Positions 7,947 through 18,359 are shown, numbered from the stretch's first letter. The stretch is 64,000 nt of DNA from Oscillospiraceae bacterium (GCA_031253495.1 JAIRWC010000037.1:51898-115897), one strand, 5' to 3'. Translations and numbers: made by a program. The notes: generated by a model not told the origin, from the sequence alone.

Positions 7947-9716
7947 ATGACGGCCAATAAAAATGTTCTTAACTGGATTGAGGAAGTAAAGTCGCTGACA
8001 AATCCCGACAAAATCGTTTGGATTGACGGGAGCGAGGCGCAGATTGAAAAGCTTCGCGAAGAGGCTGTCGACGAGGGCGTAATCAAGCCGCTCAACCAAG
8101 AAAAACTGCCCGGCTGTTACATTCACCGCACCGCCCTCAACGACGTCGCCCGCGTGGAGCATCGCACTTTCATCTGTTCAAAGAAAGAAGAGGATGCGGG
8201 GCCCACCAACAACTGGTGCGCTCCCGATGAAATGTACGGCAAGCTCCGCAAACTTTTCAACGGGGTTATGAAGGGGCGCACCATGTATGTAATTCCGTTT
8301 TGCATGGGTCCCATCGGCTCGAAGCTGAGCAAGGTCGGCGTCGAGGTTACCGACAGCGTTTACGTCGTGTTGAACATGGTTATCATGGCGAGATGCGGCG
8401 ACGAGGCGCTTGAGTTTCTCGGCGACAGCGACGACTGGGTTCGCGGGCTCCATTCCACCGGAGAATTGGACGACGAAAACAGATATATCACGCACTTCCC
8501 GGAAGACAACGCCATTTGGTCAATCAACTCCGGTTACGGCGGCAACGTCCTTTTGGGCAAAAAATGCTTCGCGCTTCGCATAGCCTCCTGCCAAGGGAGG
8601 AAAGAGGGCTGGATGGCGGAGCATATGCTTATACTGGGAATTGAGAAACCTGACGGCAAAACGACTTATATCGCCGCCGCTTTCCCCTCGCAGTGCGGGA
8701 AAACCAACCTCGCCATGCTTATCCCGCCGGAAAGCTACAAAAAAGCGGGTTACAAGGTATGGTGCGTGGGCGACGACATCGCGTGGCTGAGACAGGGCGA
8801 CGACGGGCGGCTGTGGGCGATTAACCCGGAAACCGGTTTCTTCGGCGTGGCGCCCGGCACCAACATGAAATCCAACCCCAACGCGCTGATTTCGACGCAG
8901 AAAAACACCATATTCGCCAACGTGGTTCACAACTTGGACGACAACACCGTATGGTGGGAGGGTCTGAACAAGGAACGCGTTTCCAACGGTCTTGACTGGA
9001 AAGGCAACCCGTGGAATTCCGACAGCCCCGAAAAGGGGGCGCACACCAACGGGCGTTTTACCTCCCACGTTTCAAACTGCCCTTGCATTTCCCCGGAATA
9101 CGACAATCCCGCGGGCGTTCCCATATCCGCCATTGTTTTCGGCGGCAGGCGCGCCAAAACGGCTCCGTTGGTTTATCAGGCGTTCGACTGGGAACACGGC
9201 GTGTTCGTGGGTTCGATTATGGGTTCCGAAACCACTTCCGCGGCGATTGGGCTGGCGGCGGGGGTGCGCAGGGACCCGATGGCGATGCTTCCGTTTTGCG
9301 GGTACAATATGGCGGATTATTGGCGGCATTGGCTTGATATGGGCAAAAAGCTGGGCAAAAACGCGCCCAAGATATTCAACGTTAACTGGTTCCGCTCCAA
9401 CGAGGACGGCAACTTTATATGGCCCGGATACGGCGATAATTTGCGCGTCCTTGACTGGATTGTCGAACGCGTCAACGGTAAGGCGGGCGCGGTTGAAACG
9501 GCCATAGGCTACGAACCGAAGCCGGAGGACATAAATATAGAGGGTCTCGAGGAAGACGGGATTACCCTCGAAAGGGTAACGGAGCTGCTTCAGGTCGATA
9601 AGGCGCTCTGGAAAGAGGACGTCAACGGAATTAAACAGTTTTATACGAAATTCGGGGACAGGCTGCCCGAGGAATTAAGGGAGCAGCTTTCGGATTTGGA
9701 AAAAAGACTGGTGTAG
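7947..9716 (+). CDS. pckG: Phosphoenolpyruvate carboxykinase (GTP)
   Basis: GTP-dependent PEPCK, 589 residues, interconverting oxaloacetate plus GTP and PEP plus CO2. Diagnostic motifs are the nucleotide P-loop FPSQCGKTNLAM (the Cys is typical of the GTP family), the metal-binding GDDIAWL and the RRDPMAMLPFCGYN region. AAGGAG precedes the ATG. In anaerobes this enzyme often runs in the carboxylating, ATP/GTP-yielding direction toward succinate, but that is inference. It has its own promoter and a repeat-containing leader. The trp operon follows 143 nt later. Confidence 0.97.
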   Translation: MTANKNVLNWIEEVKSLTNPDKIVWIDGSEAQIEKLREEAVDEGVIKPLNQEKLPGCYIHRTALNDVARVEHRTFICSKKEEDAGPTNNWCAPDEMYGKLRKLFNGVMKGRTMYVIPFCMGPIGSKLSKVGVEVTDSVYVVLNMVIMARCGDEALEFLGDSDDWVRGLHSTGELDDENRYITHFPEDNAIWSINSGYGGNVLLGKKCFALRIASCQGRKEGWMAEHMLILGIEKPDGKTTYIAAAFPSQCGKTNLAMLIPPESYKKAGYKVWCVGDDIAWLRQGDDGRLWAINPETGFFGVAPGTNMKSNPNALISTQKNTIFANVVHNLDDNTVWWEGLNKERVSNGLDWKGNPWNSDSPEKGAHTNGRFTSHVSNCPCISPEYDNPAGVPISAIVFGGRRAKTAPLVYQAFDWEHGVFVGSIMGSETTSAAIGLAAGVRRDPMAMLPFCGYNMADYWRHWLDMGKKLGKNAPKIFNVNWFRSNEDGNFIWPGYGDNLRVLDWIVERVNGKAGAVETAIGYEPKPEDINIEGLEEDGITLERVTELLQVDKALWKEDVNGIKQFYTKFGDRLPEELREQLSDLEKRLV

Positions 9717-9772
9717 TTTAGCCGGACGAAACAAGAAGCGAAGCCCGGCGGCGGCGGGACCCGTCCCCCCAA

Positions 9773-9831
9773 TCAAGGTTGCGCCGCGATAATTACCGCC
9801 CTTGACGTTGTTACGGCGTCGGGGGCGTTTT
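9773..9831 (+). promoter_or_regulatory. T-box-like antiterminator/terminator leader of trpE
   Basis: TCAAGG (9773-9778) can pair with CCTTGA (9800-9805), enclosing TTGCGCCGCG, which resembles the T-box core AGGGUGGNACCGCG at most positions. The same CCTTGA is inside the competing stem CGCCCTTGACG/CGTCGGGGGCG (9797-9827; 11 pairs, two of them G-U) followed by TTTT. That is the mutually exclusive layout of a T-box attenuator. Two problems remain: the bulge reads TTG rather than TGG, and the leader after pckG is too short for a full Stem I. Confidence 0.5.
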
Positions 9832-9859
9832 CGTCCGTTCGCGTCGAAAGGAGAATCTT

Positions 9860-11269
9860 ATGACATACAAACCGGATTTGCGGGAAGCGCGGGCGTTATC
9901 GGCGGGATATAAGACCGTTCCCGTCTCGTGCGAAATCTATTCCGACGGAACCACCCCAATCGAGGTTATGCGGAGATTGAAAAACGTCAGCAAGCAGTGT
10001 TTTATCCTTGAAAGCGCGGAGGACAGAACGAGGTGGGGGCGTTACACCTTCCTCGGTTACGACCCGAAATTAACGGTTGATTCGGACGTTGAACTGCTGA
10101 AAAAAACAATCGCCGATAACGTTTCCCCGAAAATCGAGGGGCTTCCCCCTTTTACGGGCGGGCTGGTCGGATATTTTTCCTATGAGTTTATCACCCTCGC
10201 CGAACCCGATTTAAAACTTGACGCGAACGACGCGGAAAACTTCAAAATCTTTGATTTGATGCTGTTCGACAAGGTAATCGCTTTCGACAATTTAAAGCAA
10301 AAAATTATACTCGTCGCCAACGCCGAAACCGACAACCTTGAGGAAAATTATCAAAGCGCGGTAACGGCGCTTGAGGAAATGCGCGGCGTTATCGCAAACG
10401 GGGAAGCCGCCGTTATCCCCCCGCTTAAAATTCTGTCGCCGTTTCGGGAGCTTTTCAGCAAGGAACAATACTGCGAAATGGTAAAACGGGCGAAAAGGCG
10501 CATATACGACGGCGACATATTCCAAGTGGTGCTGTCCAATCGGCTTGACGCCGACGCGAAAGGCAGTTTGTTCGACGCTTACCGGGTGTTGCGGACTGTC
10601 AACCCGTCGCCGTATATGTTTTATTTCGGGAGCGACGATATAGAGATAGCCGGCGCTTCCCCGGAGACGCTCGTCAAGCTGACGGGCGGAAAATTATACA
10701 CCTACCCGTTGGCAGGAACCCGTCCGCGCGGCGTTACCGACGAAGAGGACGCGCTCCTCGAAAAGGAACTGCTTTCCGACGCGAAAGAATTGGCGGAACA
10801 TAATATGCTGGTGGATTTGGGGCGCAACGATTTGGGGAAAATCAGCCGTTTTGGCACTGTGGAGGTGGAAAATTACCTGCATATCGTCAGGTTTTCACAC
10901 GTAATGCACATAGCTTCCGCCGTTAAGGGGGAAATCCGCACGGATAAAACGGCTCTCGACGCCGTAAGCGCGGTGATTCCGGCGGGGACGCTCTCGGGCG
11001 CGCCTAAACTTCGCGCCTGCGAAATCATCGCCGAACTTGAAGACAACCGCCGCGGAATTTACGGCGGCGCGCTCGGATATATCGCCTTTAACGGGGATAT
11101 GGACGTCTGCATTTCAATCCGGCTGTGCTTTAAAAAGGACGGTAAGGTTTTCGCGCGGTCGGGGGCGGGGATTGTCGCCGACAGCGTTCCCGAAAGGGAA
11201 TACGAGGAATGCGCGAATAAGGCGAAAGCCGTGATTAACGCCCTGCTTGAGTCGGAGGGGGGGATTTAA
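9860..11269 (+). CDS. trpE: Anthranilate synthase component I
   Basis: The large subunit of anthranilate synthase (469 residues), which converts chorismate plus ammonia from TrpG into anthranilate. The N-terminal domain has the tryptophan feedback motif region FILESAEDRTRWGRYTFLG. The C-terminal chorismate-binding domain shows GASPETLVKL, PLAGTRPRG and GTLSGAPKLRA. It is first in an intact trpEGDCFBA operon, behind a structured leader that looks like an attenuator. AAAGGAGAA gives a clear ribosome binding site. Feedback inhibition by Trp is expected from the retained motif. Confidence 0.97.
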   Translation: MTYKPDLREARALSAGYKTVPVSCEIYSDGTTPIEVMRRLKNVSKQCFILESAEDRTRWGRYTFLGYDPKLTVDSDVELLKKTIADNVSPKIEGLPPFTGGLVGYFSYEFITLAEPDLKLDANDAENFKIFDLMLFDKVIAFDNLKQKIILVANAETDNLEENYQSAVTALEEMRGVIANGEAAVIPPLKILSPFRELFSKEQYCEMVKRAKRRIYDGDIFQVVLSNRLDADAKGSLFDAYRVLRTVNPSPYMFYFGSDDIEIAGASPETLVKLTGGKLYTYPLAGTRPRGVTDEEDALLEKELLSDAKELAEHNMLVDLGRNDLGKISRFGTVEVENYLHIVRFSHVMHIASAVKGEIRTDKTALDAVSAVIPAGTLSGAPKLRACEIIAELEDNRRGIYGGALGYIAFNGDMDVCISIRLCFKKDGKVFARSGAGIVADSVPEREYEECANKAKAVINALLESEGGI

Positions 11270-11270
11270 T

Positions 11271-11864
11271 TTGATTTTGCTGATTGACAATTACGACAGT
11301 TTTTCGTATAATCTTTATCAGGCGGTGGGGGCGGTTATGCCCGAAACCGAGGAAATCGAGGTTAGGCGCAACGATAAAATCACCCTTGAGGAAATCGCCG
11401 CCATGAACCCCGAAAGGATTATACTGTCGCCCGGTCCCGGCAAGCCTTCCGATGCGGGAATCTGCGTTGACGTTATAAAAAGTTTCGGGGCGGCAATCCC
11501 CGTTTTGGGCGTGTGCTTGGGTCATCAGGCGATTTGCGAGGCTTACGGGGCGACGGTTTCCCACGCCGATGAATTGATGCACGGGAAGCAGTCGGAAATT
11601 GAGATAGATTCCGGCTGCCCGATTTTCAAGGGGCTGCCCCCCGTCATAAAAGCGGCGCGGTATCACTCGCTGGCGGCAATACCGGAAACCGTTCCCCGCG
11701 CGCTGACAATTACCGCGAGGGTAAGGGGCGGCGGGGAAATCATGGCGGTGAAACACGCGAATTACAAGGTTTACGGGGTGCAGTTCCACCCCGAATCCAT
11801 ATTAACCCCGCGCGGAAACGAGATAATCAAAAACTTTTTAACGGGAGAAAAACCAAATGATTAA
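11271..11864 (+). CDS. trpG: Anthranilate synthase component II (glutamine amidotransferase)
   Basis: The glutaminase subunit paired with TrpE, 197 residues. The track begins at a TTG in the end of trpE, but conserved [16 protein letters not shown] starts at a second TTG at 11271, one base after the trpE stop and preceded by GGAGGGGGGG. Catalytic residues are the Cys in GVCLGHQAI and the His-Glu of QFHPESI. It is not fused to trpD, which follows with an 8-nt overlap. A dual role as PabA is possible because no other copy is in view. Confidence 0.95.
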   Translation: MILLIDNYDSFSYNLYQAVGAVMPETEEIEVRRNDKITLEEIAAMNPERIILSPGPGKPSDAGICVDVIKSFGAAIPVLGVCLGHQAICEAYGATVSHADELMHGKQSEIEIDSGCPIFKGLPPVIKAARYHSLAAIPETVPRALTITARVRGGGEIMAVKHANYKVYGVQFHPESILTPRGNEIIKNFLTGEKPND

Positions 11865-12867
11865 AGAAGCGATTGTAAAAGCCTCGAAAAAAGAAACCCT
11901 TTCTTTTGAGGAAGCGCGGGCTGTAATGGACGAGATTATGGAAGGGAAGGCGAGCGATATTCAAATGGCGGCTTACCTCACGGCGATGTCGGTCAAAGGG
12001 GAAACGATTGACGAAATCACCGGTTCCGCGGCGGGTATGAGAAGCCATTGTATAAGGCTGTTGCACGATATGGACGTCCTCGAGATAGTAGGCACGGGGG
12101 GAGACCGTTCCAACAGCTTTAATATTTCCACCACGTCGGCGATTGTAATTTCGGCGGCGGGAATACCCGTCGCGAAGCACGGCAACCGCGCCGCTTCAAG
12201 TAAATGCGGGGCGGCGGACGTACTTGAAGCCCTCGGCGTGAACATAATCGCCACCCCCGAAAAAAGCCTTGAAACGCTTAAGGAAATCAATATCTGCTTT
12301 CTTTTCGCCCAAAACTATCACATAGCGATGAAATACGTCGCGCCGGTCCGCAGGGAATTAGGCATACGCACGATTTTCAACATTCTCGGTCCGCTTGTCA
12401 ATCCGGCGGGCGCGAACAACGAGCTCCTCGGCGTTTATGAAGAGGATATGGTGGAGCCCATGGCGCGGGTTCTCTCCAATTTGGGGGTAAAGAACGCTTT
12501 CGTGGTGTACGGGCGGGACGGGCTTGACGAAATTTCCATGAGTTCCGAAACCTGCGTTTGCGAAATAAGGAACGGCGAATTAAAGTCGTTCGTCATCGCC
12601 CCGGAGGAATTCGGGTTCACGCGTTGCGACAAATCCGAGTTAATCGGCGGCGACCCCGAGGAGAACGCCTCGATAACGAGGGAAATCCTGTCCGGAAAGG
12701 GCGGCGCGAAAAAAGACGCGGTCATACTCAACTCGGCGGCCGCCATTCACATAGCGAAGCCGGAAATAAGCCTGCCAGAGGGTGTAGAAATCGCCAAAGG
12801 GATTATAGAAAGCGGCAAGGGCTTAAAACAGCTTGAACGCTTTATCGAATGTTCCAACAAAAGTTAG
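11857..12867 (+). CDS. trpD: Anthranilate phosphoribosyltransferase
   Basis: Transfers the phosphoribosyl group of PRPP to anthranilate. It has 336 residues, the family length. The PRPP/Mg motif [15 protein letters not shown], the anthranilate-binding [21 protein letters not shown] and the GPLVNPAG segment are all intact. It overlaps trpG by 8 nt, consistent with coupling. Its PRPP would come from the prs product encoded at 18360-19313. Confidence 0.97.
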   Translation: MIKEAIVKASKKETLSFEEARAVMDEIMEGKASDIQMAAYLTAMSVKGETIDEITGSAAGMRSHCIRLLHDMDVLEIVGTGGDRSNSFNISTTSAIVISAAGIPVAKHGNRAASSKCGAADVLEALGVNIIATPEKSLETLKEINICFLFAQNYHIAMKYVAPVRRELGIRTIFNILGPLVNPAGANNELLGVYEEDMVEPMARVLSNLGVKNAFVVYGRDGLDEISMSSETCVCEIRNGELKSFVIAPEEFGFTRCDKSELIGGDPEENASITREILSGKGGAKKDAVILNSAAAIHIAKPEISLPEGVEIAKGIIESGKGLKQLERFIECSNKS

Positions 12868-12900
12868 CCGATAAAAAAGCGAAGAAAGCGTGGTCAGGTT

Positions 12901-13668
12901 ATGATACTCGACGATATAGCCGCGAAAACCCGCGAACGGGTCGAAATTTCCAAAAAGCAAAATCCGCTGAAAAAAAAGGGAGTCAAAGCCGCGAACCCTT
13001 TCGCGTTTGAAAAAGCCGTTTCAAAGAACGGGGTTTCGTTTATCTGCGAAGTCAAGAAAGGCTCGCCGTCGAAGGGTGTAATAGTCGAAGATTTCCCTTA
13101 CGTCGAAATTGCGAAAGAATACGAGGCGGCGGGCGCCGACGCGATTTCCGTGCTTACCGAACCGTTTTTCTTCCTCGGGAAAAACGAATATCTCGCCGAA
13201 ATATCGAAGACCGTAAATATCCCCGTTTTACGCAAGGATTTTATAATCGACGGGTACCAGATTTACGAGGCGGCTGAAATCGGCGCTTCGGCGGTTCTGT
13301 TAATCGCGGCTTTGCTCGACGCGAAAACGCTCGAAAAATTCATAAAAATCGCCGACGGTTTGGGTTTGTCCGCTTTGGTTGAAACCCGCGACGGTGACGA
13401 AATAAATTCCGCGTTAAAGGCGGGGGCGCGGATTATCGGAGTGAACAACCGCGATTTAAAAACCTTTGAGACGGACGTGAAAACAAGCGCGAGATTGCGC
13501 GGGCTTGTCCCCCGCGATGTTTTGTTCGTTGCGGAAAGCGGGATAAAGACGCGAAAGGATATATTGGAGCTGGGCGAAATCGACGCGGTGTTAATCGGGG
13601 AAACGCTTATGCGAAGCGCGGATAAAAAGCGCTCGCTCGACGAATTGAAGGGGATAACGCGAACATGA
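12901..13668 (+). CDS. trpC: Indole-3-glycerol phosphate synthase
   Basis: TIM-barrel enzyme of 255 residues that closes the indole ring by decarboxylation and dehydration of CdRP. Catalytic motifs are the Lys in EVKKGSPSKG, the Lys in LRKDFIID, the Glu in LVETRDGDE, NNRDLKTF and VAESGI. It is separate from trpF, with which it overlaps by 4 nt. The start is ATG at 12901, 33 nt after trpD. Confidence 0.97.
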   Translation: MILDDIAAKTRERVEISKKQNPLKKKGVKAANPFAFEKAVSKNGVSFICEVKKGSPSKGVIVEDFPYVEIAKEYEAAGADAISVLTEPFFFLGKNEYLAEISKTVNIPVLRKDFIIDGYQIYEAAEIGASAVLLIAALLDAKTLEKFIKIADGLGLSALVETRDGDEINSALKAGARIIGVNNRDLKTFETDVKTSARLRGLVPRDVLFVAESGIKTRKDILELGEIDAVLIGETLMRSADKKRSLDELKGITRT

Positions 13669-14240
13669 AAATCAAGATATGCGGTCTGTTCAACCCCTCC
13701 GATATCGATTACGTGAACCGCGCGTTACCGGACTACATTGGGTTTGTTTTCACCGAAAGCCGTCGGCGCATTTCGTTTGAAACCGCCCGCGAGTACAAGA
13801 AGATGCTGAATCCGCGAATAACTCCCGTCGGCGTTTTCGTCAACGCGGAAATTTCCGACATAGCGCGGCTTTACGAGGAAGAAACGATTGACCTTGCGCA
13901 GTTGCACGGGAGCGAGAGCAGGGAATATATAGAAAGGCTCAAAGCGACCTGTCCGATTACGGTAATCAAGGCGGTAACGGTGGGGCAGACCTGCCCCGAC
14001 AACGCCGATTACATGATGTTTGACAGCGGCGGGGGCGGAACGGGGAAGGTGTTCGACTGGCGGCTTTTGCCCGAATGGAGCAACCCGTTTTTCTTAGCCG
14101 GGGGTATAAACATTGAAAATATCAAGTTTGCCGCGAGAATGAACCCCTACTGCATAGACTTAAGCTCAGGGGCGGAGGAAAACGGGGTTAAAAGCGAGGA
14201 GAAAATCATTGAGCTTGTAAAGGCGGTAAGGGAGTTTTAG
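13665..14240 (+). CDS. trpF: Phosphoribosylanthranilate isomerase
   Basis: Amadori isomerase of 191 residues converting PRA to CdRP. The catalytic Cys lies in KIKICGL at the N-terminus and the catalytic Asp in [22 protein letters not shown] and [12 protein letters not shown] form the phosphate loops. The usual KICGIT motif reads KICGLF here, a mild divergence. The ATG overlaps the end of trpC (ATGA). Confidence 0.95.
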   Translation: MKIKICGLFNPSDIDYVNRALPDYIGFVFTESRRRISFETAREYKKMLNPRITPVGVFVNAEISDIARLYEEETIDLAQLHGSESREYIERLKATCPITVIKAVTVGQTCPDNADYMMFDSGGGGTGKVFDWRLLPEWSNPFFLAGGINIENIKFAARMNPYCIDLSSGAEENGVKSEEKIIELVKAVREF

Positions 14241-14268
14241 CAAAAACAAAGCAAAAACAGGAGGCGGC

Positions 14269-15462
14269 ATGGCAGACGAAACAAGGGGCAGGTTTGGCGA
14301 ATACGGGGGGCAATACATTCCCGAAACGCTTATGAACGAGGTTCACGCTTTGGAGAGGGCGTATAATTTCTACAAAGACGACGCGGCGTTCAACGGTGAA
14401 TTGGGCGCGCTTTTACGGGATTACGCGGGCAGACCGTCGCTGTTGTACTTTGCGGGGAAGATGACGGCGGACTTGGGCGGCGCGAGGATTTACCTGAAGC
14501 GCGAGGACTTGAACCACACGGGTTCGCACAAAATCAACAACGTGCTGGGGCAGTGTCTTTTGGCTAAAAAGATGGGCAAAACCCGTGTAATCGCCGAAAC
14601 GGGGGCGGGGCAGCACGGCGTTGCGACGGCGACGGCGGCGGCGCTTCTCGGCTTGGAATGTGAGATTTTCATGGGCAAGGAGGACACCGAGCGGCAGTCG
14701 TTGAACGTCTACCGAATGGAGCTTCTCGGCTCGAAGGTGGTTGCCGTGACGTCGGGGACAATGACGTTGAAAGACGCGGTGAACGAAACCATGCGCGAGT
14801 GGACGCGGCGGGTTCACGACACCCACTATGTTTTGGGTTCGGTAATGGGACCGCACCCGTTCCCGCAGATTGTCGGCGATTTCCAGAGTGTGATAAGCAG
14901 GGAGGCGCGGGAGCAGATTCTCGAACGCGAGGGCAGGTTGCCGAGCGCGGTGTTGGCTTGCGTCGGCGGCGGCAGCAACGCCATGGGAATGTTCCGCTGT
15001 TTTATCGGGGACAAGGGTGTCCGCTTAATCGGTTGCGAGGCGGCGGGAAAGGGCATAGACACTTCTGAACACGCCGCGGCGATTGCGAGGGGGGAGAAGG
15101 GGGTATTCCACGGGATGAAGTCGTATTTCTGCCAAGACGAGAACGGGCAAATCGCGCCTGTTTACTCAATATCGGCGGGGCTTGACTACCCGGGGATAGG
15201 ACCGGAACACGCCTATCTCAACGACATTGGCAGGGCGGAATACGTTCCCGTTACCGACGACGAAGCGGTTTCGGCGTTTGAGTATTTGGCGCGGACGGAG
15301 GGGATAATAAGCGCGATAGAATCGGCGCACGCGGTGGCGCACATTCGGAAAATCGCGAAAGAGTTTCGCCCCGACGAAAGCGTGATAATCTGTTTATCGG
15401 GGCGCGGCGACAAGGACGTGGCGGCAATTGCGCGTTACAGGGGGGTTAATGTTCATGAGTAG
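14269..15462 (+). CDS. trpB: Tryptophan synthase beta subunit
   Basis: PLP enzyme of 397 residues that condenses indole with serine. It is a TrpB1-type protein: [16 protein letters not shown] at the N-terminus, the PLP lysine in [29 protein letters not shown], and the phosphate-binding glycines in [17 protein letters not shown] lies just before the ATG. It overlaps trpA by 8 nt, as expected for subunits made in equal amounts. Confidence 0.98.
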   Translation: MADETRGRFGEYGGQYIPETLMNEVHALERAYNFYKDDAAFNGELGALLRDYAGRPSLLYFAGKMTADLGGARIYLKREDLNHTGSHKINNVLGQCLLAKKMGKTRVIAETGAGQHGVATATAAALLGLECEIFMGKEDTERQSLNVYRMELLGSKVVAVTSGTMTLKDAVNETMREWTRRVHDTHYVLGSVMGPHPFPQIVGDFQSVISREAREQILEREGRLPSAVLACVGGGSNAMGMFRCFIGDKGVRLIGCEAAGKGIDTSEHAAAIARGEKGVFHGMKSYFCQDENGQIAPVYSISAGLDYPGIGPEHAYLNDIGRAEYVPVTDDEAVSAFEYLARTEGIISAIESAHAVAHIRKIAKEFRPDESVIICLSGRGDKDVAAIARYRGVNVHE

Positions 15463-16234
15463 GATACAAAAAGCCTTCGAGGGCGGGAAAGCCTTTATCG
15501 GGTTTTTAACGGGGGGGGACCCGTCGATTGACAAGAGTTTGGAGTTTATATTTGAAATGGAGCGGGCGGGCGCGGACATTATTGAAATAGGGGTGCCTTT
15601 TTCGGACCCGATTGCCGAGGGGGAAGTCATACAGGCGGCGAACATACGGGCGTTAAGCGGCGGCGCGACGGTAAGGGGGATATTCGAGTTGGTTCGGCGA
15701 ACGCGGCAAAAGAGCGAGGTTCCGCTTGTGTTGCTTACTTATCTGAACCCGGTTTACCACTACGGCTACGGGGAATTTTTCGCGGAATGTGAGCTTAGCG
15801 GCGTTGACGGGATAATAATACCCGACCTGCCGTTTGAGGAAAGCGGCGAAGTCGGGGAGGAAGCCGCGAAGCGCGGCGTCGATTTAATTTCGCTTGTTGC
15901 GCCGACCTCCGAGGAACGGGTTGAGATGATAGCCAAGCGGGCAAAGGGGTTTTTGTACGTTGTGTCGTCAATGGGGGTAACCGGGGTTCGCAGCGAGATT
16001 GTGACCGACGTAGGGGCGATTACGGCATTGGCTAAGGCGGCAAGCGAAGTTCCCGTCGCGGTGGGGTTTGGGATAAACACGCCGGAGCAGGCGGCGGAGT
16101 TGGCGAAGTGCGCCGACGGAGTAATCGTGGGCTCGGCGATAGTGCGAATTATCGCGGAGCACGGCGGCAACGCGGGGGAACGCGTTTACGGGTACGTAAA
16201 GAGCATGAAAGAAGCCGTCGGCGCGGTTCGGTAA
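15455..16234 (+). CDS. trpA: Tryptophan synthase alpha subunit
   Basis: TIM-barrel subunit of 259 residues that releases indole from indole-3-glycerol phosphate for TrpB. The track begins upstream at a TTG; the ATG at 15455 sits 9 nt after GGGGGG and gives the expected start [17 protein letters not shown]. The catalytic Glu is in [10 protein letters not shown]. The position equal to catalytic Asp60 of the Salmonella enzyme reads Glu (PIAEG), a substitution the family signature allows. It ends the operon; the convergent CPBP gene begins 26 nt later with no clear terminator between. Confidence 0.96.
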   Translation: MSRIQKAFEGGKAFIGFLTGGDPSIDKSLEFIFEMERAGADIIEIGVPFSDPIAEGEVIQAANIRALSGGATVRGIFELVRRTRQKSEVPLVLLTYLNPVYHYGYGEFFAECELSGVDGIIIPDLPFEESGEVGEEAAKRGVDLISLVAPTSEERVEMIAKRAKGFLYVVSSMGVTGVRSEIVTDVGAITALAKAASEVPVAVGFGINTPEQAAELAKCADGVIVGSAIVRIIAEHGGNAGERVYGYVKSMKEAVGAVR

Positions 16235-16260
16235 GCCGCGAAAACAAACACGCGCCGTCG

Positions 16261-17304
16261 TCAGGAATCCGCTATCGTAACCGCCGCCAACACGACGACC
16301 ATTATCAGTATAAGCGGGTTTTGCGCGATTATCCGCGCTCTGTCCCCCCCGGAAATATACGGGTTCGCGTTTTCTATTTTCAGTTTGCCACGATACGCCA
16401 TAACCGCCGTTGAAACCACGCCGGCGGCTATGACCCCGTAAAACAAAGCCGTCTGTATTTCAGTGCCGACGGGAAGCCGCCTTACCGCCAAGTCAAACGT
16501 ATTATTAAGGCTGTGGACGACCATGGCGGGGACGACGGAATTAGCCTTAACCGCGACGAAGCCGAGAACCAAACCGCCCATCGTCGCGTAAAGGAACTGC
16601 GTGAGGTTGCCGTGGAAAAACCCGAAAAGCAGCGCGGTTATTATCACGGCTTGCAAGTCGCCGTAACGCCGCAGGTGGTTGAGCAAAAAGCGGCGGTATA
16701 TCAGTTCTTCGCACACGGGGGCTATTATCCCCACCGACGCGAACATTATCAGCGTTTGCGTGTCGTTTTTCGGCATAACGCTCTCAAAGACGTTCCGCAG
16801 ACCGTCCCCGCCGAAAACCGGTCTTAGAACCTCCGCCAAAATATTGGATATAATATTTGAAACATAGACGAACGCGTAACCCGCCGCAAAAAACAAAAAA
16901 ACCCAATAAGGCTTAAACTCGTAGGGTATCCCTCGTTTTTTGAAGTTCAGCCGCCCGCGGAACGCGCAGCCGAAAATAAGCAAGGGAACCGTATAAATGA
17001 CGGCGTCGTTCACGAACCATACGAGAGCGTAATAAAAATTCCGCGTAACGACGGGTATGCCGTCGGATTTTAATATATACAAAAAACCGTCGGCGGAATA
17101 CGCGCGGGGTATGGGCGATTCCGTAATAAACGGGAAAAGCCGGAATAAATGACGGGCTAATTCCGACGTCAGCTTTTCGCCGACGACGGAAGCGATTACC
17201 GTAACGGCGAGAAGGTATAAATCCTTAGTGAACGCCGCCGCTTCGCCTTTTTTCGCTTCAAGCGCCTCTTTGCCGTTTGCGGCGTTCCGGTCAAACTCCG
17301 TCAA
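16261..17304 (-). CDS. CPBP-family intramembrane metalloprotease (second of tandem pair)
   Basis: Polytopic membrane protein of about 347 residues with the three signatures of the CPBP/Rce1-like family: EELIYRRFLLNHLR, FGFFHGNLTQF and HSLNNTFD, which supply the catalytic Glu and His residues. The track starts inside the upstream gene; the best start is a TTG at 17304 that overlaps that gene's TGA (TTGA) and follows a GGGGGG purine run. Members cut transmembrane substrates or protect against bacteriocins; the substrate here is unknown. It is a paralogue of the adjacent gene. Confidence 0.82.
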   Translation of the reverse strand: MTEFDRNAANGKEALEAKKGEAAAFTKDLYLLAVTVIASVVGEKLTSELARHLFRLFPFITESPIPRAYSADGFLYILKSDGIPVVTRNFYYALVWFVNDAVIYTVPLLIFGCAFRGRLNFKKRGIPYEFKPYWVFLFFAAGYAFVYVSNIISNILAEVLRPVFGGDGLRNVFESVMPKNDTQTLIMFASVGIIAPVCEELIYRRFLLNHLRRYGDLQAVIITALLFGFFHGNLTQFLYATMGGLVLGFVAVKANSVVPAMVVHSLNNTFDLAVRRLPVGTEIQTALFYGVIAAGVVSTAVMAYRGKLKIENANPYISGGDRARIIAQNPLILIMVVVLAAVTIADS

Positions 17305-18320
17305 AATCCGTCCCCCCGTATGGCGTCGAATATTTTGTTCGCTATTATTTCCCCGGCGAAAGCGTCGGCCGCCAAAGCGAACATGATTATCACCGAAAAC
17401 CTTGTAATGAAAACCGCCGTTTTCTTGCCCGCGGTTATTTCCGTCCAACCGTTCGGAACCTTGTAAACGCGCCACCTTGACAGCTTTTTGAAAGCGAGGA
17501 TTATCCCGCAGATTAACAGCCCCGCGAACATTACGGAAAACATTCCGTAAAACGCCAAGACAATCATGTTCTCGTCGGGGATTTTACCTTTATAATTGAT
17601 GTAATTCGACGATTCGGTCGACATGAACAGAATTGCAAAAGCGGCGAGGGAGTTAAACATGGCGTGCAGAACGGTCGAAGCCAATATGGAGCCGGTTTGA
17701 ACGGCGATATAGCCCAAAACAATTCCCAATACGAACGCGTAGAAGAATTGTTCAAAATTCCCGTGCATTATACCGAACAGGAACGCCGACGCCGTTATCG
17801 CGAAGCCGGTTCCGTAGGGTCTCAACGCTTCCAAGAATATCCCGCGCGTGATAAATTCCTCAAAAAACGCGGCGCAAACGACGGCGTAAACCGCCATGGC
17901 GACCCCGCAGGCGACGTTTTGCGGAACGCCCGTGTCAACGGGGTTAAACGACCTGTTGAAATTAACGAATTTCATAATCAACCAAAAAACCAAAAGCGTC
18001 AGCAACCTCGCCAACTGCCCCAAACCGTACATAGCGGGGAAATTGCCCAACGCTTTCGCCAGGCGCGGCGGTTTTCTGTAAAGTTCGCGGGGGGATTTCA
18101 CCCCCAACAGCACGACCGCCGTCATTATCGGGATTATATAATTGGCGGCCACGTTGATAAGCAAAACCGCGATAAAGCGCGCCGTTTCGCTTAACTCATC
18201 CGAAAAATCGGCGTGCAGGAACGAAATGACGAGCCCGCCGAGCATCCTGAACGAAAAAAACACCGTCATTATAACGCCGATTTTAAAACAAACGGTTTTA
18301 AAATTTTTGATTTTTTCCAT
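17301..18320 (-). CDS. CPBP-family intramembrane metalloprotease (first of tandem pair)
   Basis: Membrane protein of 339 residues with about eight hydrophobic segments and the CPBP motifs EEFITRGIFLEALR, FGIMHGNFEQF and HAMFNSL. It is similar in layout to the gene directly downstream, which suggests tandem duplication. It starts 39 nt after prs in the same direction, so both may be read from the yerC-glmU-prs transcript. The function may be protease maturation or bacteriocin self-protection; no bacteriocin precursor is seen nearby. Confidence 0.85.
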   Translation of the reverse strand: MEKIKNFKTVCFKIGVIMTVFFSFRMLGGLVISFLHADFSDELSETARFIAVLLINVAANYIIPIMTAVVLLGVKSPRELYRKPPRLAKALGNFPAMYGLGQLARLLTLLVFWLIMKFVNFNRSFNPVDTGVPQNVACGVAMAVYAVVCAAFFEEFITRGIFLEALRPYGTGFAITASAFLFGIMHGNFEQFFYAFVLGIVLGYIAVQTGSILASTVLHAMFNSLAAFAILFMSTESSNYINYKGKIPDENMIVLAFYGMFSVMFAGLLICGIILAFKKLSRWRVYKVPNGWTEITAGKKTAVFITRFSVIIMFALAADAFAGEIIANKIFDAIRGDGF

Positions 18321-18359
18321 GAGCCCTCTTTTTGCCGATATTTATACGATTCGCCGACG

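Noticed and set aside
15488-15660. Glu in place of catalytic Asp60 in TrpA as evidence of an inactive enzyme
   Set aside because: The trpA family signature allows Asp or Glu at this place, and all other motifs and the intact operon argue for function.
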